Shown piece by piece: positions 1-8,477 of a DNA stretch of 64,000 nucleotides (position 1 is its first letter; each line of letters begins with the position of its first letter). Made by a program: the position numbers and the translations under genes. The notes under the pieces were generated by a model. It was not told where the DNA came from. It saw only the letters and a list, made by a program, of their open reading frames with translations, and made no database searches. Where the stretch lies: positions 5,518,001 to 5,582,000 of the forward strand of contig OY969623.1 in the NCBI GenBank assembly GCA_963701675.1. The letters are read 5' to 3'. Source of the DNA: G963701675 sp963701675 (lineage in GTDB: Bacteria > Planctomycetota > Planctomycetia > Gemmatales > Gemmataceae).

Positions 1-431
1 TTCGTAACGATGTCCTTCGGCGCCTGCTGCATCATGCCGTCCGCGAAGTGCTCGCCGTACAAACTACCCCAGTAAATGTCGCCGATGTCGCACTGAGGCC
101 CTCTAACCGCCATTTTCTTCGGGTCAAATACTTCACTGCGGATCTGGACACCGCTGTTGCCAACAGAGTCTTTCAATCGCACTTGGAACTTCAATTCGAA
201 ATCACGGTATTTCCGGGTGCTGCAGAGGAAGGTATTGAACGATAGGCCGGCGGCAGGCGTAGCGCCCACGATTGCGCCATCTTTCACGCTCCAGTATCCG
301 GGCAAAGATTCCCAGCCGTTGAGATCCTTTCCGTTAAAGAACGGGGGCGCGGCCGGCCCGGACGGAGCTTGGCCTCCCGCTTCGTTAATCAACGCCGTCA
401 TCATGGCCAGTGCCGCAACAATGAATCGCAT
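1..431 (-). CDS. DUF1080 (3-keto-disaccharide hydrolase-like) secreted protein, C-terminus missing
   Basis: The reading frame is open to the window edge, so only the first ~143 residues are present. After a signal peptide (MRFIVAALAMMTALINEAGG) comes the typical DUF1080 opening: FFNGKDLNGWE, then GYWSVKDGAIVG, then a stretch on relatedness of strand and ligand-face residues ending in GPQCDIGDIYWG. DUF1080 is a concanavalin-like beta-sandwich family, often exported and linked to sugar degradation in planctomycetes; the substrate here is unknown. The start at 431 is chosen because GGAG lies six bases upstream. An in-frame ATG at 443 overlaps the stop codon of the preceding DUF1559 gene (TAATG), so translation is probably coupled to it. 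Last gene of the operon that starts at 2750. Confidence 0.8.
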   Translation of the reverse strand, partial: MRFIVAALAMMTALINEAGGQAPSGPAAPPFFNGKDLNGWESLPGYWSVKDGAIVGATPAAGLSFNTFLCSTRKYRDFELKFQVRLKDSVGNSGVQIRSEVFDPKKMAVRGPQCDIGDIYWGSLYGEHFADGMMQQAPKDIVT

Positions 432-442
432 TGGTTTCTCCA

Positions 443-1367
443 TTACCAATCGTTGCCGACGACGTCGTTGTCGCCGCGGGTACTCATGTATATGTAGCTG
501 AGCTGCGGAATGGTGTCTTTCAAGAAACGGCCCGACCCGTCCGCCATGATGAAGTTGACTCCGCCGGGGTGCTGGCTGCCGAATGAATCGGCGCGCGTGT
601 AGAACACGCCCTTCCACGCGGCACTATGCGGCGGATAATTGATCGCTTCCGGGGGAACGCGATAGTTCAGCGGCGCATACGAAAAGCACACGGACCAGTA
701 GGTGTAAATCCACGTCCAGTAGATCAGATCGCCTTCGCCGGCATCGATCTCGTCGAAGATCGGGTCGATGTGCGAGAACTCGCCAGCCAAGAGCGTTTGG
801 CTCACGCCGTCTGTTACTTCGGCCAGGCGGACCGGCTTGTTGTACATGAACATACCCTGGCTCGGTTTGCTGTACCACCAAGAAATACGCCCGCCGTTGA
901 CGTGATAGGAACCCGTGGCGTAGTAATTCGCTCCCCACTTCACCGCAGGTGGCACAAGGTCGGACGGACAAAAGAAACCGCTCCACGGCTGAGCGTTGGC
1001 CGCGTTTGTGCCGCCCTGTTGGTTCTTGTAAAGGTCGGTCTTATCGAAGCGATTGAAGAGGCTCGTCTGTTCCAAGTGTGGCAAGAGGAACATGGCCCAA
1101 TTGCCGCGCCGGCCGGGTCCGAGGTCACTTCGCGCCATATCCGTTCAGAGTCGGGTCTGAGATGAGCGGCCAAAACCAGCCGTAGGTGTCCACCTGGCCA
1201 TGAAACGCCAGGCCGATCTGCTTGAGATTGTTCTGGCATCGGGTTCGATTGGCTGCTTCACGTACCTTTTGCACGGCCGGCAACAGGAGAGCAACCAGCA
1301 CACCGATGATTGCGATGACCACAAGCAACTCGATGAGGGTGAATCCAGATTTTCGGCGTCCATTCAC
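443..1367 (-). CDS. DUF1559 prepilin-like protein, interrupted by a frameshift
   Basis: The N-terminal piece (1125-1367) carries the type IV prepilin cleavage and methylation motif GFTLIELLVVIAIIGVLVAL and the VQKVREAANR segment typical of DUF1559. The C-terminal piece (443-1138) is in another frame and has the family core GPGRRGNWAMFLLPHLEQ and the H-x9-DG motif HPGGVNFIMADG. Compared with the paralogue at 1830-2750, the two halves join cleanly if one extra base is removed around 1127-1138, giving about 308 residues. The start is GTG at 1367, overlapping the upstream lipoprotein stop (GTGA). DUF1559 proteins are planctomycete-specific, probably membrane-anchored pseudopilins whose role is unknown. 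Whether the frameshift is real or an assembly error cannot be told here. Confidence 0.8.
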
Positions 1368-1852
1368 CGGATTGGCGCACCTTGTTTCGGGATTTCCAGG
1401 TTGATGCTCTGATTCCCGGGCTTCACCTCGCGCGTGAGTGTCGTGGTCCCGGGATCCTCGAAGACGGAGGGAATGCGCCGCGGCGGCGCTGTCCCGCTTC
1501 CTTCGGTTGGCCCTCGACCGCCGCGCCCCGCGGGAGGTTGGAAGTTCTTCAAATCACGGAGGGTGACTTTGTGAAAGCCGACGACGACGCCCGCCACATT
1601 GCCAGTGACGGCCGCGAGTTTGTAATGCCCTTGATTGTCAGTTACCCCGACGGCAGTCGGCCCGACCGTGTTCTGTCCGGGGTCGGGCAAGAAAGTGACC
1701 TGAATCCCGTCAAGCGGTTTGCCGTCGAGGAGCACGGTGCCTTCGACTTCACCCACGTCAGCGGCGCTTTTTCCGCATCCAGGGAAGACCGAGCATCCAA
1801 GGACTATGACAACCAACAGACGAGAAATTCTAGTAGTCGCCCGAAATTGCAT
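1364..1852 (-). CDS. lipoprotein with carboxypeptidase-regulatory-like domain
   Basis: The protein has about 162 residues. A membrane segment is followed by a lipobox ending in FPGC near residue 26. The mature part begins EVEGTVLLDGKPLDGIQVTFLPD and later has TDNQGHYKLAAVTGNVAGVVVG, the pattern of a transthyretin/carboxypeptidase regulatory-like beta-sandwich. This type of small lipoprotein is commonly found beside DUF1559 genes in planctomycetes. The start at 1852 is preferred over the upstream ATG at 1996 because it directly precedes the signal sequence. It overlaps the end of the upstream DUF1559 gene by 23 bases, and its stop overlaps the next start, so the genes are co-transcribed. Function unknown. 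Confidence 0.75.
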   Translation of the reverse strand: MQFRATTRISRLLVVIVLGCSVFPGCGKSAADVGEVEGTVLLDGKPLDGIQVTFLPDPGQNTVGPTAVGVTDNQGHYKLAAVTGNVAGVVVGFHKVTLRDLKNFQPPAGRGGRGPTEGSGTAPPRRIPSVFEDPGTTTLTREVKPGNQSINLEIPKQGAPIR

Positions 1853-2750
1853 CACCGGCGCCCTTGGTACTAAGTGCTCGAAGCGTGAGCTGTGGAATCT
1901 CCGTGCGAATGAAGCGCACCGAGCCATCGCCGAAAGCGGCATGGGCGCCGCCCGGATGTTGGCTACCCCATGCATCCAGGCGCTTGATGAATACATCCCA
2001 CCATTGCGCGCCTCCCGGCGAGTAGTTCAGCGCGTCCTGCGGAACGCGATAATTCCACGGCGATGACGAATGACCCACTGAGTAATCCGTGTACACCCAT
2101 GTCCACGTCCACAGTTCTCCTTGGCCGTTATGGATAGCGTCGAAAACGTTGTCCACGTGTGAAACTTCACCCAGCATGATGGTATTACTCACGCCGTCGG
2201 TGACTTCGGCAAGTCGAACGGACTTGTTAATCTCGAAAAACCCTTCCTTCGGCGGCTGGTACCAGATCGAATATGGCCCGCCGTTGACGTGATACGAACT
2301 GCTCGCCCACCACACCTTGAACCATTCGACCACGGGCGGAACGAGGTCTGTCGGGCACAGGAAGACTTTGAGAGACTTGGCGTTCGCCGCATCGAGGCCG
2401 CCCTTTTCATTGTTCTTCAAGGTGGTGCGATCAAACAGCTTATAGGTGTTGCTTTGCTCCAGGTACGGCAACAAGTAGATCGCCCATCCGCCACGCCGAC
2501 CGGGCCCAAAATCGGGGAGCTTTACCCAATTGTTGTAACCCGGGTCCGAAGTGAGTGGCCAAAAGAAACCGTCGGTATCCTGTTGTTGCTGGAACGCGAG
2601 CGAGATCTGCTTCATGTTGTTTTGGCAGTGCGCTCGATTCGCGGCGTCTCGCACCTTCTGAACCGCGGGAAGGAGTAAGGCGATCAGGACTCCGATAATG
2701 GCGATGACGACCAGCAGTTCGATCAGCGTAAACCCATCTCGACGTCTCAT
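1830..2750 (-). CDS. DUF1559 prepilin-like protein
   Basis: This is an intact 306-residue DUF1559 protein. Residues 1-30 contain MRRRDGFTLIELLVVIAIIG, the prepilin peptidase site and hydrophobic helix, followed by VQKVRDAANRAHCQNNMKQ. The C-terminal part holds SQHPGGAHAAFGDGSVRFI, the H-x9-DG motif. The start at 2750 is supported by GGAGGA five bases upstream; a longer frame to 2828 lacks this and adds an atypical leader. It is the first gene of a four-gene minus-strand operon with a lipoprotein, a second DUF1559 and a DUF1080 protein. Presumably anchored in the cytoplasmic membrane or assembled as a pseudopilin; no function is established for the family. Confidence 0.88.
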   Translation of the reverse strand: MRRRDGFTLIELLVVIAIIGVLIALLLPAVQKVRDAANRAHCQNNMKQISLAFQQQQDTDGFFWPLTSDPGYNNWVKLPDFGPGRRGGWAIYLLPYLEQSNTYKLFDRTTLKNNEKGGLDAANAKSLKVFLCPTDLVPPVVEWFKVWWASSSYHVNGGPYSIWYQPPKEGFFEINKSVRLAEVTDGVSNTIMLGEVSHVDNVFDAIHNGQGELWTWTWVYTDYSVGHSSSPWNYRVPQDALNYSPGGAQWWDVFIKRLDAWGSQHPGGAHAAFGDGSVRFIRTEIPQLTLRALSTKGAGDAISGDY

Positions 2751-2977
2751 GGCGTCCTCCGATCCGCGCAAACACAGCGCACGGATGAAAGAAGGTACGG
2801 AAAATAGCAAGTCGAAAGAGTAGGACAACCGCTGCGCCGGGACGGCGTCACATCCGAGTCGCCCCTCATGCTAACCTGTAAGTACAGGCGTCGCAATAGG
2901 GTAGAAGCGAAATTTCGAGAAATGGAGCGATCACTCAGTTAACCTATGAAGCGCCGACCGCGCACATCCGAGGATGG

Positions 2978-3057
2978 TTAGCCGCGACGCGCAGTCTTCG
3001 GAGCGGAGCGCGGTGTGGCGACCACGCTCCGCTCCGAAGACTGCGCGTCGCGGCTAA
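2978..3057. repeat. perfect 33-bp inverted repeat with 14-bp loop
   Basis: Bases 2978-3010 and 3025-3057 are exact reverse complements, beginning TTAGCCGCGACGCGCAG and separated by a 14-base spacer. It lies in the 347-bp gap between the divergent DUF1559 operon and the sensor genes. The right arm recurs once, with one mismatch, at 26700-26732, and the spacer region shares the string GCGACCACGCTCCG with a hairpin at 51213-51286. It is therefore a member of a dispersed palindromic repeat family, not only a local terminator. The rest of the gap shows one small palindrome, CCTGTAAGTACAGG (2875-2888), and nothing else recognisable. Confidence 0.85.
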
Positions 3058-3097
3058 TCTCCCACCTCGCTTGACGCCTCTTCCGAATCGCGGGATC

Positions 3098-4009
3098 ATG
3101 AATCACATGAACTGGTTATTGCGGCCTGGTCATTTGTTGATCGTTTCCGTGTCGTTGTCCATCGGCGCGCTGGCGCTTTGGTTTTGGCCGGCGGAACGTG
3201 AGATCGTACGAGAGGTGCCAACAGGTGATCACGAAATCGCCTGGCTCAACCCGGCCACGGGCAGCGTTCCGTGGGAACGATTCGTCGCAGCCGTGCATCG
3301 AATTCGTGCCGAGCGTCCGGAACTCGGCCTCGAAATCTCACCCGATGCCAACCCGTTTCCAAAGCGAACGACGGACGTGCCCGAGCTGGCCTTGTCGCTG
3401 CGTGGCCGAAAGTCTCGATTATGGTTTCGCTGGTATAAACTCACCGGCGATCTTGGGCACCGGCAATGGATCGCTGCATTGGCTCAGCGCCAAACTCCGC
3501 CGCTGGCCATTATGGGTGGCGGCACCAGCGATCGTGCGCAGGAATTGGCGCGGGAATTGAACGCTCACATCGACCAATTTGCCGTACCGCCGTCGTTCAT
3601 CATCACTTCCGCGAGTTCGGAGCGAATCCCCGACCCGGCCAAGGCCGAATCCGATTGGCCCGTGCTTATGGATTTATATCCGTCTCGAAGTTTCCGCTTC
3701 TGTTTCACCAATCGGCAAATGGCCGAGGCCGTCACGGAGTTCATTTGGACGCAGCCGGACCTCCGTCCCGATTCTCATCCGATCTATTTGACCAAGTGGG
3801 AAGATGATCCATACTCGCGCGATTTGTTTCAGGAGTATCGTAAAGTCCTGTTGCCCGAAGGGCAGTTTGGGCGACAGTTGGAAAACACGCGAACGGCGAG
3901 AGAAACCACGCTGGCGATTGCGAGGTTCGTCCTGGCGGTCGGCGAACATCTCGCCCGGCAAAGCATCGGAGCGGCGCCACTGAGAAACAGCTGTACCATT
4001 CGATGGTGA
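3098..4009 (+). CDS. putative periplasmic ligand-binding sensor, N-terminal part
   Basis: About 303 residues with one N-terminal membrane segment (LLIVSVSLSIGALALWFW). The body resembles a type 1 periplasmic binding protein: PLAIMGGGTSDRAQELA followed by a hinge-like FIITSASSERIPDP, then FCFTNRQMAEAVTEFIW and YLTKWEDDPYSRDLF, similar to ABC/receptor ligand-binding folds. The last ~20 residues look out of frame, and the following frame (from 4026) continues the same kind of fold, so this and the next entry are probably one protein of about 570 residues split by an indel between about 3960 and 4025. Start at ATG 3098 is preferred over TTG 3071. It heads a plus-strand operon ending in a histidine kinase, so a sensory role is inferred. 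The family assignment is tentative. Confidence 0.55.
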   Translation: MNHMNWLLRPGHLLIVSVSLSIGALALWFWPAEREIVREVPTGDHEIAWLNPATGSVPWERFVAAVHRIRAERPELGLEISPDANPFPKRTTDVPELALSLRGRKSRLWFRWYKLTGDLGHRQWIAALAQRQTPPLAIMGGGTSDRAQELARELNAHIDQFAVPPSFIITSASSERIPDPAKAESDWPVLMDLYPSRSFRFCFTNRQMAEAVTEFIWTQPDLRPDSHPIYLTKWEDDPYSRDLFQEYRKVLLPEGQFGRQLENTRTARETTLAIARFVLAVGEHLARQSIGAAPLRNSCTIRW

Positions 4010-4025
4010 CCTTCCACTCCAACCG

Positions 4026-4814
4026 ATGAGTACCCTCGTGCGCTGCGACATTCCCTATAGCGTCGGCGGTTTCATTCGCCCGAATCGGTGGGAAGAAGAG
4101 GCCGCGCTGTTTTTCGTGGAATCTTTGGAACGAAACGCCGCACAGCGCCGCCCGTTGTTTGTAGTGCCTGGCGCGCCGCAAGCGGCGCGTCGTTTCCTGC
4201 ACGCCCTGGCAAACATGTCGCCGGCCCGCGATCCAGACTATGTGGTCGCAACCGGCGACTACATCGACTTCAACACGATCTACCGTGACCGCAACATTCT
4301 CTGGCCGATTCAGGATCTCCCTTTTAGGTTGGTGGCGTTCTGCCAGCGGAACCCTGTTGATCCCAATGCCTTTCGCCCGGACGATCCCACGGAAACGTCA
4401 CGTCCCGATCCGGGCGGCAAGACCTCAACCGGAACACATGACCTGTTGCTTTACCGCGACATCGTGGAAACCGTGCTCCACGCCGCATACCCGTCCGACA
4501 CACAATCCGGCAAGGATCAGCTTGAGAAAAAAATTAACGCCGAGGACTTCCGACTAGCTTTGGCCAATGCACGTTTGGATTCCGGCGCGCGACGATTTGA
4601 CGAAGCGGGAAATCTCACCAGCGGCGCGGGTGAATACGTCGTCTGCCTCCGCCCTGTGCGCAAACACGGGCGCGTCATGCCGAATGCCAGACTTCAAGTC
4701 TGGAAGCGCAGCGCGGACGCAACTCATAAGCTACGATGGGAACCCGTCTTGATCGAAGGCAAGCCCGAATTAGACGTTGCTTACTTTCAAGGCTGGAATG
4801 CCGAGAAACAATAA
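4026..4814 (+). CDS. putative periplasmic ligand-binding sensor, C-terminal part
   Basis: 262 residues with no signal peptide of its own. It contains PLFVVPGAPQAARRFLHALA and DYVVATGDYIDFNTIYRD, which fit the second lobe of a type 1 binding protein and a modern ABC-like hinge, then a C-terminal segment starting GTHDLLLYRDIVETVL. Because it lacks an export signal and follows a truncated first lobe, it is best read as the continuation of the preceding gene after a frameshift; the ATG at 4026 may not be a true start. Its stop overlaps the start of the histidine kinase by 17 bases, suggesting translational coupling and a shared signalling role. It could instead be a separate cytoplasmic protein. 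Confidence 0.5.
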   Translation: MSTLVRCDIPYSVGGFIRPNRWEEEAALFFVESLERNAAQRRPLFVVPGAPQAARRFLHALANMSPARDPDYVVATGDYIDFNTIYRDRNILWPIQDLPFRLVAFCQRNPVDPNAFRPDDPTETSRPDPGGKTSTGTHDLLLYRDIVETVLHAAYPSDTQSGKDQLEKKINAEDFRLALANARLDSGARRFDEAGNLTSGAGEYVVCLRPVRKHGRVMPNARLQVWKRSADATHKLRWEPVLIEGKPELDVAYFQGWNAEKQ

Positions 4815-6399
4815 CTTGGACACATCACTCGACCAACGGTCGTGGTGGCGCTACGTGCGGGGCTTGATTGCGCCCGTGCTGCTTTGGGTTCTTTTTCTCG
4901 CCACGTTGTACGACTCCCTTCGCTTTCGCTTGCAAGGCGACGAGGATTATGATCGGGCGGCCCTTCGGGAATGGATCGAGGAATCGCGTTTCCGAACGAC
5001 GCTTCCTGAAGTGGTCCGCGAGTACCTTCGAGACCCACACTGGCAGAAACGGCAGGAACTCGAAGTCCAGTTGCGCTCGATGGCCGACCCGACGCGCATG
5101 TACCCGGGTCAGCTTCCGCTTTTCCCGACGATCTATCGCATTGAGTTGCGATTTCCACCGGCCGACGACACGCCCATGGAACCAGTCGTTTGGGAATCCG
5201 GTGTGCCCCGGCCGTGGCTCGAAGGCCAGGTTCATGTCCTCGAGCATCGCTTACTGGGAAGTGATGAACCGCCGGTCGTTTGCCAATTCGAATACCAGCT
5301 TCACGCCTACAACAAACGGCAACGAGACGAACAAGCCCGTGTGGCTCGGGCGCGCTGGGTCGGTCTGCTGGCTCTCGCTGCGACGGCTTTAGCAACGGCG
5401 TGGATTTACCTGGCGCAGCGTCGGGAAGGTGAGATCGAGCGCCGCCGGTTGCTCGCCCAGGAGCAAATCGCCGACGCCGAGCGCAAGCACGAGCATGCCG
5501 AACGAAAACTGCTGGAACAAACGGTCGCCACGCAAGCCGCGGAGCAACAGGCTTTGGAGCTCAAATCGCAGCTCTACGCCAGCATCGGCATCATGGCCGG
5601 TTCGTATGCTCACAACATCAAGAATTTACTGGTCCGCCCGAACGATCTTCTGCGGCGCTGCCTCGAAGCCGATGGCGTCGCGCCGGAGCAGAGCTTCATG
5701 TTGCGTGAAGTGCGCGACACGTTAACTACGGTGACCGAGCGATTGCAACAGATTCTTCAAACCGTCCGCCGCGACCCAAGTCGATCCGAAGTGACGCGGT
5801 TCGACTTAAACGCCCTCGTGAGCGACACGCACCGCAACTGGGTTGAACTAGCCCGCGAAAAATGGAAGTTGAACCTGTCTATCGCGCTTCATGAACAACC
5901 ACTCTGGATCGAAGGCGATTTGTCGCATTTGCAACAGGCGGTTGAGAATCTGCTCTTCAACTCGCGAGACGCCACCTTTGAAATGCGAGGCCATCTGCGG
6001 GAACAGGCAAGAATTCAGAATTCGGAATCCAGAATTCAGAAGGACGACCCGGATGCGGTGAGGCGGGCGTTGATTGCGGCGGCGGCGTGGAAGGGCGCCG
6101 TTGTCATGCGGACCCGACCGGACGGTGAACATGCCATTCTGGAAGTTGAGGACAACGGCATCGGCATGACCGAGGAGGTTCGACAGCGCTGTACCGAAAC
6201 GCATTTCTCGACGAAGCGCGACAATGCGGTCTACGAAGGGAACACAACCGGCATGGGGCTCGGGCTGTCGTTTGTCGCGGTCATACTTCAGCACCACCGC
6301 GCCGTTCTTGAAATCGAGTCGAAGCCGATGTATGGCACGCTCTTTCGAATACGGTTGCCGTTGCAGGAGTTCAAGGCTCCGGTTTCGCCGCGCCCGTGA
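4798..6399 (+). CDS. membrane-bound sensor histidine kinase
   Basis: About 533 residues. A membrane helix near residues 15-30 (LIAPVLLWVLFLATLYD) and another near 185-200 flank a ~150-residue sensor region. A coiled coil (EIERRRLLAQEQIADAERKH) leads to the dimerisation box SYAHNIKN with phospho-acceptor His near residue 272. The catalytic domain has the N box VENLLFNSRDA, G1 box VEDNGIGM and G2 box TTGMGLGLSFV. Between the N and G1 boxes is an odd AT-rich insertion (bases about 6009-6042) coding for RIQNSESRIQ. No response regulator is encoded next to it. The start at 4798 overlaps the upstream gene; ATG 4777 is also possible. Its 3' end overlaps the convergent gene by 29 bases. Confidence 0.85.
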   Translation: MPRNNNLDTSLDQRSWWRYVRGLIAPVLLWVLFLATLYDSLRFRLQGDEDYDRAALREWIEESRFRTTLPEVVREYLRDPHWQKRQELEVQLRSMADPTRMYPGQLPLFPTIYRIELRFPPADDTPMEPVVWESGVPRPWLEGQVHVLEHRLLGSDEPPVVCQFEYQLHAYNKRQRDEQARVARARWVGLLALAATALATAWIYLAQRREGEIERRRLLAQEQIADAERKHEHAERKLLEQTVATQAAEQQALELKSQLYASIGIMAGSYAHNIKNLLVRPNDLLRRCLEADGVAPEQSFMLREVRDTLTTVTERLQQILQTVRRDPSRSEVTRFDLNALVSDTHRNWVELAREKWKLNLSIALHEQPLWIEGDLSHLQQAVENLLFNSRDATFEMRGHLREQARIQNSESRIQKDDPDAVRRALIAAAAWKGAVVMRTRPDGEHAILEVEDNGIGMTEEVRQRCTETHFSTKRDNAVYEGNTTGMGLGLSFVAVILQHHRAVLEIESKPMYGTLFRIRLPLQEFKAPVSPRP

Positions 6400-6943
6400 A
6401 TCCTTCGTCTTCATCATCCGTGCCAATCTGAGCAAGTCGCCCCATAAGCGCGACGCCGCCGGTAATCGCCGCCAGTGACACTACGCCGGCAACGCACCAC
6501 ACCGACAAGGCTACCGCAAACAAATGGTCCGACTTGTAAGCCACGAGGAAACACGTCACGGTTGCGGCGGCACAGACGGAAAACATGGGTACGAGGACCG
6601 CGATTCGACCCGCAAAGCGTGAGCGATGATCTTCGTTATCCGGAACGATGCTATGTTCGAGAGCCTTCAGTCGCTCCAAGTGCTGCATTTCCAGCCAGCG
6701 CTGCTGCGAGCGGAGGAGCTGGGGGACCAGGATGAGCAACGTGCCTAATACCAGCGTGCACAAGATTAGGATGGTGAGCGCGCCGCTGTGTTGATCGAAG
6801 AAGCTGGCTTCACTGGCTGCGTCGGCGAACACGGAGTGACCCTGCGGATGATGACGGTGCGCTGAGGGCTGCTTAATTACTCTACAGCAGTTACGCAGTG
6901 CGCGGCAAGCAAGCGCCACTTCGCGCTCGACATATCCTTGCAC
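6371..6943 (-). CDS. hypothetical membrane protein
   Basis: 190 residues with at least three hydrophobic segments: GALTILILCTLVLGTLLILV, then IAVLVPMFSVCAAATVTCFLV, then a third near the C-terminus (ALSVWCVAGVVSLAAI). A charged linker (RSQQRWLEMQHLERLKALEH) lies between the first two. The N-terminal ~35 residues look unlike a membrane-protein start, so translation may begin further in, for instance at a GTG near 6832. I do not recognise the family. It follows frdD by 36 bases on the same strand, so it may be co-transcribed with the reductase genes. Its 3' end overlaps the end of the histidine kinase gene on the other strand. Confidence 0.55.
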   Translation of the reverse strand: MQGYVEREVALACRALRNCCRVIKQPSAHRHHPQGHSVFADAASEASFFDQHSGALTILILCTLVLGTLLILVPQLLRSQQRWLEMQHLERLKALEHSIVPDNEDHRSRFAGRIAVLVPMFSVCAAATVTCFLVAYKSDHLFAVALSVWCVAGVVSLAAITGGVALMGRLAQIGTDDEDEGFTGAAKPEP

Positions 6944-6979
6944 GAATTCGTGTCGTACGCTTTACAGGGCTCGGATGGA

Positions 6980-7315
6980 CTAATACCGAATCAAGAACAC
7001 CACCGCGAGAACGGTGCCTACGATGGCGGAGCCGTAACAGAGCACCGCGATAAGACCGCGAGCCGATTTCAGGCCGAGGTCAACCAGCGTAAAGCGAAAC
7101 CGATGCGCCCAATGGAAAAGCGGAAATGATATCAACACGAACAAATAGATGCGTGTAAGAGGGTGGCGCAGCAATTCCCATAGCCGATCCTCCGTGAGCC
7201 ACCCGGCGGCTACCGCTATGCCCGTCAGAACGATGGTGATTGGCATGAGCACCGCGGCGACCATGCCGCCCGCCCCGAAGAGAGCCCACCAGAACGGTTC
7301 ATTCGACTTTGCCAT
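6980..7315 (-). CDS. frdD: fumarate reductase membrane anchor subunit D
   Basis: 111 residues, close to the ~119 of the Escherichia coli protein. It opens SNEPFWWALFGAGGMVAAVL, a signature of FrdD, and has three transmembrane helices. With FrdC it anchors the catalytic FrdAB pair to the membrane and forms the quinone site. It is the last of four genes in the order frdABCD, seven bases after frdC. The four-subunit arrangement with two separate small haem-free anchors is the E. coli type. Sequence alone does not decide whether the complex runs as fumarate reductase or succinate dehydrogenase. Confidence 0.88.
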   Translation of the reverse strand: MAKSNEPFWWALFGAGGMVAAVLMPITIVLTGIAVAAGWLTEDRLWELLRHPLTRIYLFVLISFPLFHWAHRFRFTLVDLGLKSARGLIAVLCYGSAIVGTVLAVVFLIRY

Positions 7316-7322
7316 CCATCAC

Positions 7323-7715
7323 CTATGCCAATGCAATCCACAACACCACCGCGGATGCGACGGCCCATAACGCATAGTGGGCCCCCGCAATCAACGGCGC
7401 GGGCACTCTCTCTTCCCCGCGATACACGACTACCACCTTCGGCGTCAGATTGAGCCATGTAACTGCATGAAAGATCACGAAAGCCAGAATCACCAGATGC
7501 AAGACAATCGATTGCGGAGTCTTCAGCCATTCAAAGAAGGCATGAAACGCGGTGGCGCCCGATCTGCGCCGATACACCATGATCAAGAGCAGCACCGCAT
7601 ACGCGGCCACGAACACCGAGGTCAACTCTCGAATCATGAACAGCGTCAGATAGCGGTTGTGCAACCACCATGTTGCCGACATCGGTTGAACGTACTCTTT
7701 GGTCTTTCCAGTCAC
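7323..7715 (-). CDS. frdC: fumarate reductase membrane anchor subunit C
   Basis: 130 residues, matching the usual length of FrdC. The sequence has WWLHNRYLTLFMIRELTSVF near the N-terminus and a later helix containing LVILAFVIFHAVTWLNLTPK, both characteristic of the family. Three membrane helices are visible. It lies between frdB and frdD with short spacers (18 and 7 bases), so it belongs to the same transcript. With FrdD it carries electrons between quinone and the iron-sulfur subunit. Confidence 0.9.
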   Translation of the reverse strand: MTGKTKEYVQPMSATWWLHNRYLTLFMIRELTSVFVAAYAVLLLIMVYRRRSGATAFHAFFEWLKTPQSIVLHLVILAFVIFHAVTWLNLTPKVVVVYRGEERVPAPLIAGAHYALWAVASAVVLWIALA

Positions 7716-7733
7716 TTGATCACTCTGTGTTGA

Positions 7734-8477
7734 CTACTTGCGGCCCGTCGGCATGACAAACGACAGCCACCAGTCCTGGGTATTGATGGCCTTGGCCTGC
7801 TGGATGGCGCCCGCGGGATCGACTTTTTTCGGGCAGACGCGGCTACATTCACCGATAAAGGTGCACTCCCAGATTCCCTCGCTGCTCGACACGGTTTCCG
7901 CGCGCTCCTGACTGGCGCCGTCGCGTGAATCGAGATTGTAGCGCTGTGCCAAGGCGATGGCCGCAGGGCCCAGAAACCGAGGCTCCAATCCATATACGGG
8001 ACACGCGGCGTAGCAAAGCATGCAGTTGATGCACATGCTGTATTGCTTGTACTTGGCGAGTTGCTCCGGCGTCTGCAAGTACTCCCCTTCCGACACCGGC
8101 TTTTCGTGCTTGGGAATCAACCAGGTTTTAAGCTCCTTGAGCTTGTGCATGAAATCGTCGAGATTGATCACCAAATCGCGAATGACGGGAAAGTTCTTCA
8201 ACGGCTCAACGCGAATCGTATTGGGATAATAATGGCGCAAGAAAGCGGCACAGGTCAGTTTCGGTTCGCCGTTAACCATCATGCCGCAACTGCCACACAC
8301 CCCCATGCGGCAGGACCAGCGATAGGTCAGCGTTCCGTCGATGTAGTCCTTGATGTAGTTGAGCGCATCCAACACGACCCATTCTTCACGAAACGGAACG
8401 GCGTAGGTTTGAAAGAATGGCTCACCCTTTTGTTCGGGTAAGTATCGGAAGACTTCAAGATTAACCGTCTTTTGCAT
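7734..8477 (-). CDS. frdB: fumarate reductase iron-sulfur subunit B
   Basis: 247 residues. The N-terminal ferredoxin-like domain has CRMGVCGSCGMMVNGEPKLTC, the four-cysteine [2Fe-2S] motif. The C-terminal domain has CINCMLCYAACPVY and CTFIGECSRVCPKKVDP, which bind the [4Fe-4S] and [3Fe-4S] clusters. It passes electrons between FAD in FrdA and the quinone at the membrane anchors. The start at 8477 overlaps the frdA stop (TAATG), pointing to coupled translation; the longer frame to 8513 would run into frdA and is rejected. Confidence 0.95.
   Translation of the reverse strand: MQKTVNLEVFRYLPEQKGEPFFQTYAVPFREEWVVLDALNYIKDYIDGTLTYRWSCRMGVCGSCGMMVNGEPKLTCAAFLRHYYPNTIRVEPLKNFPVIRDLVINLDDFMHKLKELKTWLIPKHEKPVSEGEYLQTPEQLAKYKQYSMCINCMLCYAACPVYGLEPRFLGPAAIALAQRYNLDSRDGASQERAETVSSSEGIWECTFIGECSRVCPKKVDPAGAIQQAKAINTQDWWLSFVMPTGRK

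Noticed and set aside
2875..2888. CCTGTAAGTACAGG considered as a LexA operator
   Set aside because: The spacing between CTGT and ACAG is four bases, not the eight of the classical Gram-negative site, and nearby genes are not DNA-repair genes.
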